DNA from: Oscillospiraceae bacterium
Lineage (GTDB): Bacteria > Bacillota_A > Clostridia > Oscillospirales > Oscillospiraceae
Reading direction: 5' to 3'
Length of the DNA stretch: 64,000 nt
Assembly: GCA_015067895.1 (NCBI GenBank)
Contig: SVLP01000003.1
Location: forward strand, 1 to 64,000
The stretch's first letter is position 1. Each line of letters begins with the position of its first letter. Below are positions 25,562-33,262 of the stretch, piece after piece. The notes beneath the pieces were generated by a model. It worked only from the letters and a program-made list of their open reading frames with translations, was not told where the DNA came from and ran no database searches. The position numbers and the translations under genes are program-made.

Positions 25562-26060
25562 GGTCGATCCTCCTGTTTCTTGCGAAGAAAATAAAGGGCA
25601 GCTCCAGCACATGGCGTGCCTTGAGCCAGAAATTGTGGTTGTCGATGGCGGTGACCAGGATGGCGGTCAGGCCGCAGGAGCGGGCACCGATGGTATCGGT
25701 ATAAATCTGGTCACCGGCCAGGGCGCACTTGGAAGCCGGCAGGTTATACTTGGCCAGACACTCCCGGATGCCCTTGGGGAAGGGCTTCTTTGCGTGGGTG
25801 ATGCAGTCGATGCCGTAGTTTTTGCAGAAGATCTTCACCCGGTCATTCTTGGAATTGGAGACCACGCAGATCTTCACGTCCGACAGCTTCATGTCGTAGA
25901 GCCACTGCTCCATCAGGGGCTCGGGAACGTTGGTGGTGTAGGGAACGATGGTATTGTCAAAATCCAGCATCAGCAGCTCGATGCCCCGCTCAGACAGCAT
26001 GTCCGGAGTCAGATCGGTCACCGAATCAACGATGATGCTCGGCAGCATGGAAAAAGCCAT
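25548..26060 (-). CDS. yqeG: YqeG-type HAD phosphatase
   Basis: HAD subfamily IIIA phosphatase, 170 aa. The nucleophile loop is LDFDNTIVP with D33 and D35. Motif II (VVSNSK) and the acidic motif GDQIYTD are present. The in vivo substrate of YqeG is not established. The start at 26060 (MAFSML) follows GGAGG; an earlier TTG would include the SD. It is first in an operon with pepP and driven by the promoter at 26091-26119, back to back with the promoter of the small membrane protein. Confidence 0.9.
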   Translation of the reverse strand: MAFSMLPSIIVDSVTDLTPDMLSERGIELLMLDFDNTIVPYTTNVPEPLMEQWLYDMKLSDVKICVVSNSKNDRVKIFCKNYGIDCITHAKKPFPKGIRECLAKYNLPASKCALAGDQIYTDTIGARSCGLTAILVTAIDNHNFWLKARHVLELPFIFFARNRRIDHEES

Positions 26061-26090
26061 AGGTACCTCCAAAAGGTTATTCTATTCGTT

Positions 26091-26119
26091 ATCATATCAC
26101 ACGATCCCCCATTTGTCCA
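26091..26119 (-). promoter_or_regulatory. yqeG-pepP promoter
   Basis: Minus strand TGGACA (26114-26119), 17-bp spacer, TATGAT (26091-26096). Its -35 is 9 bp from that of the divergent promoter. Confidence 0.75.
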
Positions 26120-26127
26120 CGGGGAGG

Positions 26128-26156
26128 TTGAAATATGGGACGGAATATGTTACCAT
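26128..26156 (+). promoter_or_regulatory. Promoter of the 55-aa membrane protein
   Basis: TTGAAA (26128-26133), 17-bp spacer, TACCAT (26151-26156), divergent from the yqeG promoter. Confidence 0.65.
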
Positions 26157-26187
26157 AGTGAAAAACGAACACAATGGAGGTTGATTT

Positions 26188-26355
26188 ATGGATCGCATCA
26201 TGAATGCACTTTTCGTTGCAATCGTTCTGTTTGCGGTTGGATATATTCTGATCGACAATTTCTGGCTCGGCCGCACGGAGTCCGCCATTTTGTATCTCGC
26301 CACCGTGATCGGTGCAGGCTTCTACTGGCTCGGGATCAATCTGAAGAACAAATGA
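26188..26355 (+). CDS. Small two-helix membrane protein
   Basis: Not recognised as a named family. The 55 aa begin MDRIMNALFVAIVLFAVGYI and contain two hydrophobic stretches (about 5-21 and 32-50) joined by the polar loop DNFWLGRTES, ending NLKNK. This fits a helical hairpin of the inner membrane with a positive C-terminus. It has a good SD (AATGGAGG, 7-nt spacing) and a plausible promoter, so it is very likely real despite its size. It stands alone; the composite GC-rich repeat follows. No function can be assigned. Confidence 0.75.
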   Translation: MDRIMNALFVAIVLFAVGYILIDNFWLGRTESAILYLATVIGAGFYWLGINLKNK

Positions 26356-26403
26356 CCCCTTCCCGCTCCGCTGACCTCAGTGGAGCGGGACTTGCTTTTC
26401 CCC

Positions 26404-26645
26404 TGTAGGGCGGAGACACCGACCACGCCGGACAGAACATGTATGTCACGTCTACCTCTGTCATTGCGAGGCCGAAGGCCGTGGCAATCTCCTGCAGCAT
26501 GGTACGATTACGAACGCAGTACCAGGAGATTGCCACGTCGGGCTTTTCCCTCCTCGCAATGACATGGTAATCGTTACCCGTCCGCAAGCAACCGACGTGG
26601 GCAGTCATCGAACCGGGTCGGCGGGGGCATGCCCCCGCCCTGCAG
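26404..26645. repeat. Composite element: GC-rich frame around GTCATTGCGAG dyad, copy 2
   Basis: The outer left end reads TGTAGGGCGGAG and the outer right end CGGGGGCATGCCCCCGCCCTGCAG. The inner dyad at 26460-26563 runs from GTCATTGCGAG to CTCGCAATGAC with internal GTGGCAATCTCC / GGAGATTGCCAC arms. It fills most of the 354-bp gap between the convergent small membrane gene and rpsU. It has no coding capacity and no transposase. Confidence 0.8.
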
Positions 26646-26651
26646 CTGCAA

Positions 26652-26681
26652 AAAGCGCCCAGTCCAAAGACTGGGCGCTTT
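26652..26681 (-). terminator. rpsU terminator
   Basis: A 13-bp stem (AAAGCGCCCAGTC and complement) with a CAAA loop, followed by TTTTT-like sequence on the minus strand. It lies 28 nt after the rpsU stop. Confidence 0.9.
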
Positions 26682-26709
26682 GCGCAATCAAAGCAAGAGG
26701 GATATTTTC

Positions 26710-26892
26710 TTAGTAGAACTTTCTCTTGTTCTTACGAGCGGCCTCGGACTTCTGCTTACGCTTCAGGCTGGGGCTGACGTAGTGCTCGCGCTTCTTGACC
26801 TCGGCGATAACGCCCTCCTTGGCGCAGCTACGCTTAAAGCGGCGCAGTGCGGACTCCAGAGACTCGTTCTCCTTGACGCGAATTTCAGACAT
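26710..26892 (-). CDS. rpsU: 30S ribosomal protein S21
   Basis: Small basic ribosomal protein near the anti-SD end of 16S rRNA. The 60-aa sequence [20 protein letters not shown]...[24 protein letters not shown] is the normal length and sequence class. The start at 26892 was chosen over upstream frames for its GGAGGGAGG SD. It has its own consensus promoter, a structured leader of about 70 nt, and a strong terminator, so it is a monocistronic unit despite following the SLH-protein gene. Confidence 0.98.
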   Translation of the reverse strand: MSEIRVKENESLESALRRFKRSCAKEGVIAEVKKREHYVSPSLKRKQKSEAARKNKRKFY

Positions 26893-26917
26893 GTGTTTTC
26901 CCTCCCTCCGATGGCAT

Positions 26918-26960
26918 CCGGCTAGATCCAGGATGCGTTCAGGGCCTATATCATTAGGCT
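26918..26960 (-). promoter_or_regulatory. Structured rpsU leader
   Basis: Two small hairpins lie between promoter and SD: GCCTA-ATGATA-TAGGC (26944-26959) and GCATCC...GGATGC (26911-26933 region). This could be an autoregulatory leader for S21 or only incidental structure. Confidence 0.35.
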
Positions 26961-26965
26961 TGACT

Positions 26966-26994
26966 ATTATATGCTGGTTTTTGTCGGTTGTCAA
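26966..26994 (-). promoter_or_regulatory. rpsU promoter
   Basis: Minus strand TTGACA (26989-26994), 17-bp spacer, TATAAT (26966-26971): a perfect consensus, as expected for a ribosomal gene. Confidence 0.9.
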
Positions 26995-27018
26995 GAGGGA
27001 ATTTCAAAGAATTTTTGA

Positions 27019-28878
27019 TTATTCTGCTTCCAGAATGCCGGTGATGATGCGATAGAGGATGGTGACGGTCTGGGCGCGGTTGGCATGCTCCTGGGGGCCA
27101 AGGACGGTCTCGCTCAGACCGTTGATGACGCCGTTGGCCACCGCCCACTGCATGGGATCCTTTGCGTACTCGTGGAGCATGTCCAGATCGGTGAAGGCGG
27201 ACAGATCGTTTCTTTCGCCGTTGTCCCTGCCCAGGCTCACCACGTACCGGTGGAGCATGGTGACGATCTCCTGCCGGGTGATGGGATTGCCGGGACGGAA
27301 GGAGTTGTCCTCGTAGCCCTTGACGATGCCGTTGGCATTTGCCCAGGCCACGGGATCCGTGTAGAACTGCCCCTCGGGCACATCCGTGAAGGTGCTCTCC
27401 CCTTCCACGGCGGGAGAATCGGCATGGCGGTAGAGCATGGTCACCAGCTGGGCGCGGTTCAGGGTGGCGGTGGGGCCAAAGGTGTTGGCGGACAGGCCGT
27501 TGATGATTCCCTTCTCGTAGCAGTAGTCCAGAGGATCGGAGTAGAACCAGTCGGGCTGGGTGTCGGTAAAGATCCGGGGGATAACTTCTTCCACATCCTG
27601 ATCGCAGCGGGCGCAGCAGCCGACGGTGATGCCGTCCTTGGTGGCCTTGGGCTCGGTGACGATCGTGGTCTGTGCGATATCGTGACCCAGTGCAGGGAGT
27701 TCCTCGCCGTAGCGGCACCCACAGTTGCCGCACTGATACGCTTTCCAGCCGCCCTCGGTGCAAGTGGGTGCTTTGTCATCTGCTGTAAATTCGTGATCCG
27801 TGATCGCAATATTTTGCACCGCAAAACGGTCATTCACCGCCACCGTAAGGGCAAACCGCCATTTCACGGAATTGACCTGCATGCCTTTGAGATACAACAC
27901 ATTGCCTTCCACTCTGGTCAGTTCTGCCGCATTGCCTCCGTTGAACTGAACCAGCGCGTCATTGAGCGTGAAGCCCTCCGGAAGAAGGATCTCAAATCCC
28001 CGCTCCTGTCCATAGCAAATGTGGGCATCGGTCAAAGGGACGATCTTCGGAAACTGTCCGACATCCTCCTCCACGATGAAGTCCACCGTTGACCTGATCT
28101 CACTGTTGTTGACATAGAAATAGAACTGGTGTGTGCCGATCTCCCCGGGAGGACTCATGCCGTCACCGTTCTCAAAATTGCTGCTTCCAAAGCCAAAACC
28201 GTCTCCGCTCTTCAGGATCTTTCTGCGATCCGTTGTATGGTACGGATGCCGCACAAAGCCATAGGTCAGAACCTCGTGTCCCGGTCTGCAGTAAACCGTC
28301 TCCACTTCCCGACCCAGCTCAAAGATGTACAGACCGATGCGCTCCAGCGGGATCTCCTCATCGCTGAGAAACAGATCGCAGACAGCCGCATAGACGATCT
28401 CATCATCGTTGTTCGGATCCAGCATGGCGTAGATGGCCGTATAATCTCCCTCCGGAAGACCGGTCGTATCCCACTTGAAATAGGTTCCGGTATTGGTGGA
28501 GTTCGAACTTGTAATCAGCTTCTGACCGCCTCCGACCGCCTCGGATTCCGCCGTCAGTTCTTCGTAGGTGCCCTCATAGACCACCGCAGCGATCCGCACC
28601 CGCTTATTTCCATTGCGGAAACAACCACGCAGATTCATGCTTTCCCCGGAAAGAACCGTCATGCCATACATTTCGAAGGTGGGCATGAAGAAGAAATACT
28701 CCTCGCCCTCAGCAGGCTTTTGTGTTTCCAGCGCGTTCAGCAGCACGCTCGTTGAAAGTGCCGGTTCGTCAAAATCTGCCCGAAGGACAGTAACCGTCTC
28801 CCCCTCTGCGGCAGCGACTCCGGGCACCAGGCTCAAAATCAGCACCAGCATCAGCAAAAACGCAGCGCTTCTTTTCAT
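27019..28878 (-). CDS. Secreted S-layer-homology (SLH) protein
   Basis: Predicted wall-bound surface protein of 619 aa. It has a signal peptide (basic MKRS, hydrophobic core AAFLLMLVLILSLVPGVAAA, cleavage about residue 23-25). A large beta-rich region of unknown kind follows. A cysteine-rich module (CTEGGWKAYQCGNCGCRYGEELP ... CCARCDQD, about 370-435) comes next, similar to the CxxC-GHDxxxx-PATxxxxG repeats of clostridial surface proteins. Three SLH domains end the protein (about 437-490, 495-550, 560-619), each opening FTD and containing an NRAQ or TRQE motif that binds pyruvylated wall polymer. The ligand of the N-terminal part is unknown. It precedes rpsU with no terminator between. Confidence 0.88.
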   Translation of the reverse strand: MKRSAAFLLMLVLILSLVPGVAAAEGETVTVLRADFDEPALSTSVLLNALETQKPAEGEEYFFFMPTFEMYGMTVLSGESMNLRGCFRNGNKRVRIAAVVYEGTYEELTAESEAVGGGQKLITSSNSTNTGTYFKWDTTGLPEGDYTAIYAMLDPNNDDEIVYAAVCDLFLSDEEIPLERIGLYIFELGREVETVYCRPGHEVLTYGFVRHPYHTTDRRKILKSGDGFGFGSSNFENGDGMSPPGEIGTHQFYFYVNNSEIRSTVDFIVEEDVGQFPKIVPLTDAHICYGQERGFEILLPEGFTLNDALVQFNGGNAAELTRVEGNVLYLKGMQVNSVKWRFALTVAVNDRFAVQNIAITDHEFTADDKAPTCTEGGWKAYQCGNCGCRYGEELPALGHDIAQTTIVTEPKATKDGITVGCCARCDQDVEEVIPRIFTDTQPDWFYSDPLDYCYEKGIINGLSANTFGPTATLNRAQLVTMLYRHADSPAVEGESTFTDVPEGQFYTDPVAWANANGIVKGYEDNSFRPGNPITRQEIVTMLHRYVVSLGRDNGERNDLSAFTDLDMLHEYAKDPMQWAVANGVINGLSETVLGPQEHANRAQTVTILYRIITGILEAE

Positions 28879-28899
28879 CTTATTCTCCTCCCAAATTCA

Positions 28900-28932
28900 A
28901 AATGGGCAGAAAGCGATGCCTTCTGCCCATTT
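28900..28932 (-). terminator. Hairpin after leuS, overlapping the SLH start site
   Basis: AAATGGGCAGAA and its complement (12 bp, 9-nt loop), followed by TTG on the minus strand. It abuts the -10 of the SLH-gene promoter, so transcripts from that promoter would start within the first arm and escape it, whereas leuS transcripts would form the full stem. Confidence 0.6.
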
Positions 28933-28961
28933 ATCATATCATGTGGGGGATCCATTGTATA
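28933..28961 (-). promoter_or_regulatory. Promoter of the SLH-protein gene
   Basis: Minus strand TATACA (28956-28961), 17-bp spacer, TATGAT (28933-28938). The -35 is a weak match; the -10 is good. Confidence 0.55.
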
Positions 28962-28993
28962 GCAGCGGATGTGTTTTTTTGTTCACTTCCAGT

Positions 28994-31420
28994 TTACTTG
29001 ATAATCAGATTCACCAGCTTGTTCTTGACCACGATGGTCTTTCTCAGCTGTCCGGGAAGGCCGGCGATGAACTTGGCGACCTTCTCCTCGGCCTGGGCTG
29101 CGGCGATGCAGTCCTCGTCGGAGGAGTCGGCGGCGATGGTGAAGGTGCCGCGCATCTTGCCATTGACCTGGACGGCCATGGTGACCTCGGTGTCCTTCAG
29201 CTTGGACTCGTCCCAGGTGGGCCAGGACTCGTAGGCGATGGTATCGCTGTGGCCCATGATCTCCCAGATCTCCTCACCGATGTGGGGGCTGATGCAGGAG
29301 AGCATCTTGATGAAGCCCTCGGCGTACTCCCGGGGGCAGGAGCCGCTCTTGTAAACCTCGTTGACGAAGACCATCATCTGGGCGATGGCGGTGTTGAAGC
29401 CCAGCACCTCGAAATCGGTGGTGACCTTCTTGACGGTCTGGTGGTAGACCTTGGTCAGCTTGCCGTCGTTGGTGTCGGTCAGGTTCTTCTCCTCGGTGAA
29501 GAAGTTCCACACGCGGTTCAGGAACTTCTTGGCACCGGCCACGGCGGTGGTAGACCAGGGCTTGGAGACCTCCAGGGGGCCCATGAACATCTCGTACAGG
29601 CGCAGGGTGTCGGCGCCGTAGTCCCGGACGATGTCGGAGGGGTTGACCACGAACTCGGGGAACCGCTTGCCCATCTTGATGCCGTTCTCGCCCAGGATCA
29701 TGCCCTGGTGTACCAGCTTCTTGAAGGGCTCCTTCACGGGGGAGATGCCCTCGTCATACAGGAACCGGTTCCAGATGCGGGAGTAGATCAGATGGCCCAC
29801 GGCATGCTCGGGGCCGCCCACGTACAGGTCAACGGGCAGCCAGTGCTTCAGCAGCTCGGGATCGCACAGAGCCTTGTCGTTTCTGGGATCGATATAGCGC
29901 ATGTAGTACCAGGAGGAACCGGCGGAACCGGGCATGGTGGAGGTCTCGCGCTTGCCCTTCAGGCCGTCCTTCTCGTAATACTTCCACTCGGTTGCGTTCT
30001 CCAGGGGGGCCTGGCCGCCGCGGCCCTTGTAGTCCTCCAGGACGGGCAGCACCAGGGGCAGCTCCTCGTCGGGCAGGAAGTGGGTCTCGCCGTCCTCGGT
30101 GTAGAAGCAGGGAACGGGCTCGCCCCAGTAACGCTGGCGGGCGAAGATCCACTCGCGGAAGTGGTAGTTGTTCTTCCGGCGGGCAACGCCCATCTTCTCC
30201 AGCTTCCCGGTGATGGCCTCCTTGGCCTCCTCCACGGTCAGACCGGTGAACTCCTCGGAGTTGACCAGCTTGCAGCCCTTGCCCAGGTAGTCCTGCTTCT
30301 CGAAGGCGCACTCGGACACATCGCGACCCTCGATGACCTGGATCATGGGGATATTGTGGGCCACGGCGTACTCAAAGTCGCGCTGGTCGTGGCTGGGAAC
30401 GGCCATGACGGCACCGGTGCCGTAACCCCCCAGAACGAAGTCGCCGATGAACACGGGCACTTCCTTGCCGTTGACGGGGTTGATGGCGTAAACGCCCTTC
30501 AGGGGACAGCCGGTCTTGGTCTTGGAGGCGTCGGTGCGGTCGATCTCGGACTTCTTGGCGGCCTCAGCGATGTAGGCGTCGACCTCCTCCCGGTTCTCCA
30601 CCCGATCCAGCAGGGATGCGGTGATCTTGCCGTCGGGAGCCAGCACCATGAAGGTGATGCCGTAAATGGTCTCGATGCAGGTGGTGTAGATGGAGAAGGA
30701 GCCGCCGCCAACCAGCTGGAAGTCCACCTCAACGCCGGTGGACTTGCCGATCCAGTTGCGCTGGATCTCCTTGGTGGATTCGGGCCAGTCGATCTCGTCC
30801 AGACCCTCCAGCAGCGCCTCGGCAAAGGCGGGCTGGTCGATGACCCACTGCATCATCATCTTCTTGACGACAGGATAGCCGCCGCGCTCGGACTTGCCGT
30901 CGATGACCTCGTCATTGGCCAGAACCGTGCCCAGGGCCTCGCACCAGTTGACGGGCATCTCGATGCGCTTGGCATAACCCTTCTCCCACAGCTTCTTGAA
31001 GATCCACTGAGTCCACTTGTAGAACTCAGGATCAGAGGTCGCGATGACCTTGCTCCAGTCGTAGTCGAAGCCCAGCTCCTTCAGCTGGCCGGAGAAGGTC
31101 TGGATGTTCTTCTGGGTGAAGCCGTTGGGATGATTGCCGGTGTCCACGGCGTACTGCTCGGCGGGCAGACCGAAGGAGTCATAGCCCATGGGGTGCAGCA
31201 CGTTGTAGCCCTGCATGCGCTTCATGCGGGACATGATGTCCGTGGCGGTGTAGCCCTCGGGATGGCCGGCATGCAGGCCGACGCCGGAGGGATAGGGGAA
31301 CATATCCAGAACGTAATACTTGGGCTTGGAGAAATCCCACACGTCGGTGGCGAAGGTGTTGTGCTCCTCCCAGTACTTGTGCCATTTCTTCTCAATGGCA
31401 GAGAAATCATAGTTTGCCAA
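28994..31420 (-). CDS. leuS: Leucyl-tRNA synthetase
   Basis: Class I aminoacyl-tRNA synthetase charging tRNA-Leu. The 808-aa protein has the HIGH-type motif HAGH (50-53), the CP1 editing domain with its conserved threonine-rich region, and the catalytic loop as KMGKR (582-586) instead of KMSKS. The start is a TTG at 31420 giving LANYDFSAIEKKW, with GAGGTGAG just upstream. No T-box leader is present: the only upstream space is the 96-nt palindrome-bearing gap after rsfS. That is unusual, since many Firmicute leuS genes have T-boxes. Confidence 0.97.
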   Translation of the reverse strand: MANYDFSAIEKKWHKYWEEHNTFATDVWDFSKPKYYVLDMFPYPSGVGLHAGHPEGYTATDIMSRMKRMQGYNVLHPMGYDSFGLPAEQYAVDTGNHPNGFTQKNIQTFSGQLKELGFDYDWSKVIATSDPEFYKWTQWIFKKLWEKGYAKRIEMPVNWCEALGTVLANDEVIDGKSERGGYPVVKKMMMQWVIDQPAFAEALLEGLDEIDWPESTKEIQRNWIGKSTGVEVDFQLVGGGSFSIYTTCIETIYGITFMVLAPDGKITASLLDRVENREEVDAYIAEAAKKSEIDRTDASKTKTGCPLKGVYAINPVNGKEVPVFIGDFVLGGYGTGAVMAVPSHDQRDFEYAVAHNIPMIQVIEGRDVSECAFEKQDYLGKGCKLVNSEEFTGLTVEEAKEAITGKLEKMGVARRKNNYHFREWIFARQRYWGEPVPCFYTEDGETHFLPDEELPLVLPVLEDYKGRGGQAPLENATEWKYYEKDGLKGKRETSTMPGSAGSSWYYMRYIDPRNDKALCDPELLKHWLPVDLYVGGPEHAVGHLIYSRIWNRFLYDEGISPVKEPFKKLVHQGMILGENGIKMGKRFPEFVVNPSDIVRDYGADTLRLYEMFMGPLEVSKPWSTTAVAGAKKFLNRVWNFFTEEKNLTDTNDGKLTKVYHQTVKKVTTDFEVLGFNTAIAQMMVFVNEVYKSGSCPREYAEGFIKMLSCISPHIGEEIWEIMGHSDTIAYESWPTWDESKLKDTEVTMAVQVNGKMRGTFTIAADSSDEDCIAAAQAEEKVAKFIAGLPGQLRKTIVVKNKLVNLIIK

Positions 31421-31437
31421 TTAACTCACCTCATATG

Positions 31438-31510
31438 TTGAGTGCTGAGTGTATCGTGCTGAGGGCTGAGTGAATATCAATTCAGCACTCAGCACTCAGA
31501 ACTCAGCACT
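31438..31510. repeat. CTGAGTGCTGAGT low-complexity palindrome
   Basis: The left arm is built of GTGCTGAGT-like units (31438-31474) and the right arm of their complements (31481-31510). It fills the rsfS-leuS gap. The long imperfect stem has no coding content. Confidence 0.8.
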
Positions 31511-31516
31511 TTTGAT

Positions 31517-31879
31517 TTACTCGGGAATGATGATGTCGCTGATGTCGATGTTCTCGGCGTCGGCCCAGAGCCGCTCCAGGTCGTAGAACTTTCTGGCCTC
31601 GTCGGTGAAGACGTGGACGACCACGGTGCCGAAGTCCAGCAGCTCCCAGGAGTTGCCGCGATGGCCCTCACGGCCCAGCAGGGTCTCGCCCAGGTTCTCC
31701 AGGGTCAGCTCGGCGTAGTCGCAGAGGGTCTTGACGTGGGTGTTAGAGGTGCCGGTGCAGATCAGGAAGTAATCAGCCAGAGAGCTGACCTTGTCGATCT
31801 TCAGCAGCTTGATGCCCACGCCCTTCTTGGCGTCCAGCGCCTTGGCAGTCTCATAAGCGACGGTCTTTGCAGGTAACAT
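31517..31879 (-). CDS. rsfS: Ribosomal silencing factor RsfS
   Basis: Binds L14 on the 50S subunit and blocks subunit joining when nutrients are low. The 120 aa show the family pattern: KGVGIKLLKIDKVSSLADYFLICTGTSNTHVKTLCDYAE, then GREGHRGNSWELLDFGTVVVHVFTDEARKFYDLERLW. It sits downstream of nadD-yqeK in the same direction, the widespread nadD-yqeK-rsfS order, with a dyad element between. leuS follows. Confidence 0.96.
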   Translation of the reverse strand: MLPAKTVAYETAKALDAKKGVGIKLLKIDKVSSLADYFLICTGTSNTHVKTLCDYAELTLENLGETLLGREGHRGNSWELLDFGTVVVHVFTDEARKFYDLERLWADAENIDISDIIIPE

Positions 31880-31924
31880 ATGGATCTTCCTTTCTTGTGA
31901 AAGATTAAAGTTTATCGATAGAAC

Positions 31925-32039
31925 ACGTCATTGCGAGGGGCACAGCCCCGTGGCAATCCCGTCGATCTTTCGGTCATCCAAATTGGTGCATACTTCTATT
32001 CACGGGATTCCCACGGCCCGATGGGCCTCGGAATGACGT
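31925..32039. repeat. GTCATTGCGAG dyad element, copy 3
   Basis: ACGTCATTGCGAGG at the left and CCTCGGAATGACGT at the right, with CGTGGCAATCCCGT / ACGGGATTCCCACG arms inside. The loop differs from the other copies. It occupies the 179-nt gap between nadD-yqeK and rsfS on the same transcript. Confidence 0.8.
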
Positions 32040-32058
32040 GATATTCTTACAGCTTGCT

Positions 32059-33240
32059 TCAATTACACTGATTTATCAGATACTCCACCGCCTCCAGTGT
32101 GGCGGGGGCCAGTCCCTGGCCCTGGCGCTTGACATGGGCCACGGCGGACTGAAGGCCCATCAGCACCGCCTTGTCCAGATCGGTGTAGGCCATGGCCCGC
32201 ATTTCCTCCACCCCGGGGAAGTCCCGGTTGACCTCGATATAATCCGCGATGTAGATGATCTTCTCGATCTTCGTCATGTTGGCCCGGCCGGTGGTGTGGT
32301 GGCAGATGGCACTCACCACGTTCTCATTCTCCCCGAAGATCCGCTGGGCAACCAGACTTCCTGTCAGCGCGTGGAGGGTCTTGGGATAGGCTTTGGAAAA
32401 GGTATCCAAAATCATACCATATTCGGCGCACAAAGTCAATTGCAGGGGGCCGTCGATGGCTTTTGTAATATCGTGGAGGAGGCCCGCCCGGGCGGCGTCC
32501 ACCTCATTTTCCCCGTAGAGCCGGGCCAGCTCCATGGCCGCGTCCCGGCAGCCCAGCACATGAGCCACCCGATTGGGGTTCAGCAGGGCCACGACCTCGG
32601 CTTCCAGCTCCTCCATGGAAAGGCCCTTCCGGTTCTTGCCGGTGCCGTAAAGGCCATGCTCCCGGATGTAGTCACCCACGCCGTCACCCAGGAAGGGATC
32701 GGCGCAGCCGAAGATCAGCATTCTTCTCAGATCCGTGGAGGAGATGGCGGTGACGGGATTCTCCACCAGCTCCACCCTGGCGCCCAGGGATTCCAGAGAG
32801 CGCTTCTGGGCCTCGATCTTCACCCGCTCCCCCTTCTCCCCACGGAAGAAGACGGCCAGGGTGGCCAGCTTCAGGATCTCCCGGGGCTCCCGCCAGGTCA
32901 TAAAGCTCAGGAACATGTCCGTGCCCATCAGCAGCACCAGCTCCGCTTCGGGATTCTCCCGGCGCAGATGCCGCAGGGTATCGACGGTGAAGCTCCGTCC
33001 CTCCCGCCGGATCTCGATGTCGCTGACTTCCGCTTTTTCGATGCTTCTCGCGGACAATTCCAGCATGGTCAGCCGGTCAGCGGAGCTTGCACCGAAGGCC
33101 ATGACCTTGTGGGGCGACACCCCGGTGGGGATCAGCAGCAGCCGATCCAGCGCCAGCGCCTCGACGGCATACTCCGCCGCCCGCAGATGGCCGATGTGGG
33201 GCGGATTGTAGGTTCCGCCGTAGATGCCGATACGTTCCAA
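32059..33240 (-). CDS. nadD: NadD-YqeK fusion: nicotinate-nucleotide adenylyltransferase plus HD hydrolase
   Basis: Two enzymes in one 393-aa chain. Residues 1 to about 200 are NadD, which makes deamido-NAD from nicotinate mononucleotide and ATP (GGTYNPPHIGHL with H15 and H18; ISSTDLR near the domain end). Residues from about 210 on are YqeK, an HD-domain hydrolase that cleaves diadenosine polyphosphates (H256-D257 in LLHDITK; later CHHTTGR and YIADYIE). In Bacillus these are adjacent separate genes, so this is a fusion without frameshift. The linker is the short GTGKNRKGLSME stretch. rsfS follows as in the unfused arrangement. Confidence 0.93.
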   Translation of the reverse strand: MERIGIYGGTYNPPHIGHLRAAEYAVEALALDRLLLIPTGVSPHKVMAFGASSADRLTMLELSARSIEKAEVSDIEIRREGRSFTVDTLRHLRRENPEAELVLLMGTDMFLSFMTWREPREILKLATLAVFFRGEKGERVKIEAQKRSLESLGARVELVENPVTAISSTDLRRMLIFGCADPFLGDGVGDYIREHGLYGTGKNRKGLSMEELEAEVVALLNPNRVAHVLGCRDAAMELARLYGENEVDAARAGLLHDITKAIDGPLQLTLCAEYGMILDTFSKAYPKTLHALTGSLVAQRIFGENENVVSAICHHTTGRANMTKIEKIIYIADYIEVNRDFPGVEEMRAMAYTDLDKAVLMGLQSAVAHVKRQGQGLAPATLEAVEYLINQCN

Positions 33241-33262
33241 AATATCTCCCCCTTTTCTGCTG

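Noticed and set aside
25567..25612. Extended pepP start
   Set aside because: The region is yqeG in another frame, and the SD directly precedes 25561.
26404..26645. Insertion sequence
   Set aside because: Inverted ends exist, but there is no transposase reading frame; listed as a non-coding repeat instead.
31421..31516. T-box or attenuator for leuS
   Set aside because: The gap is too short, lacks T-box sequence and a specifier loop; it is a simple palindromic repeat.
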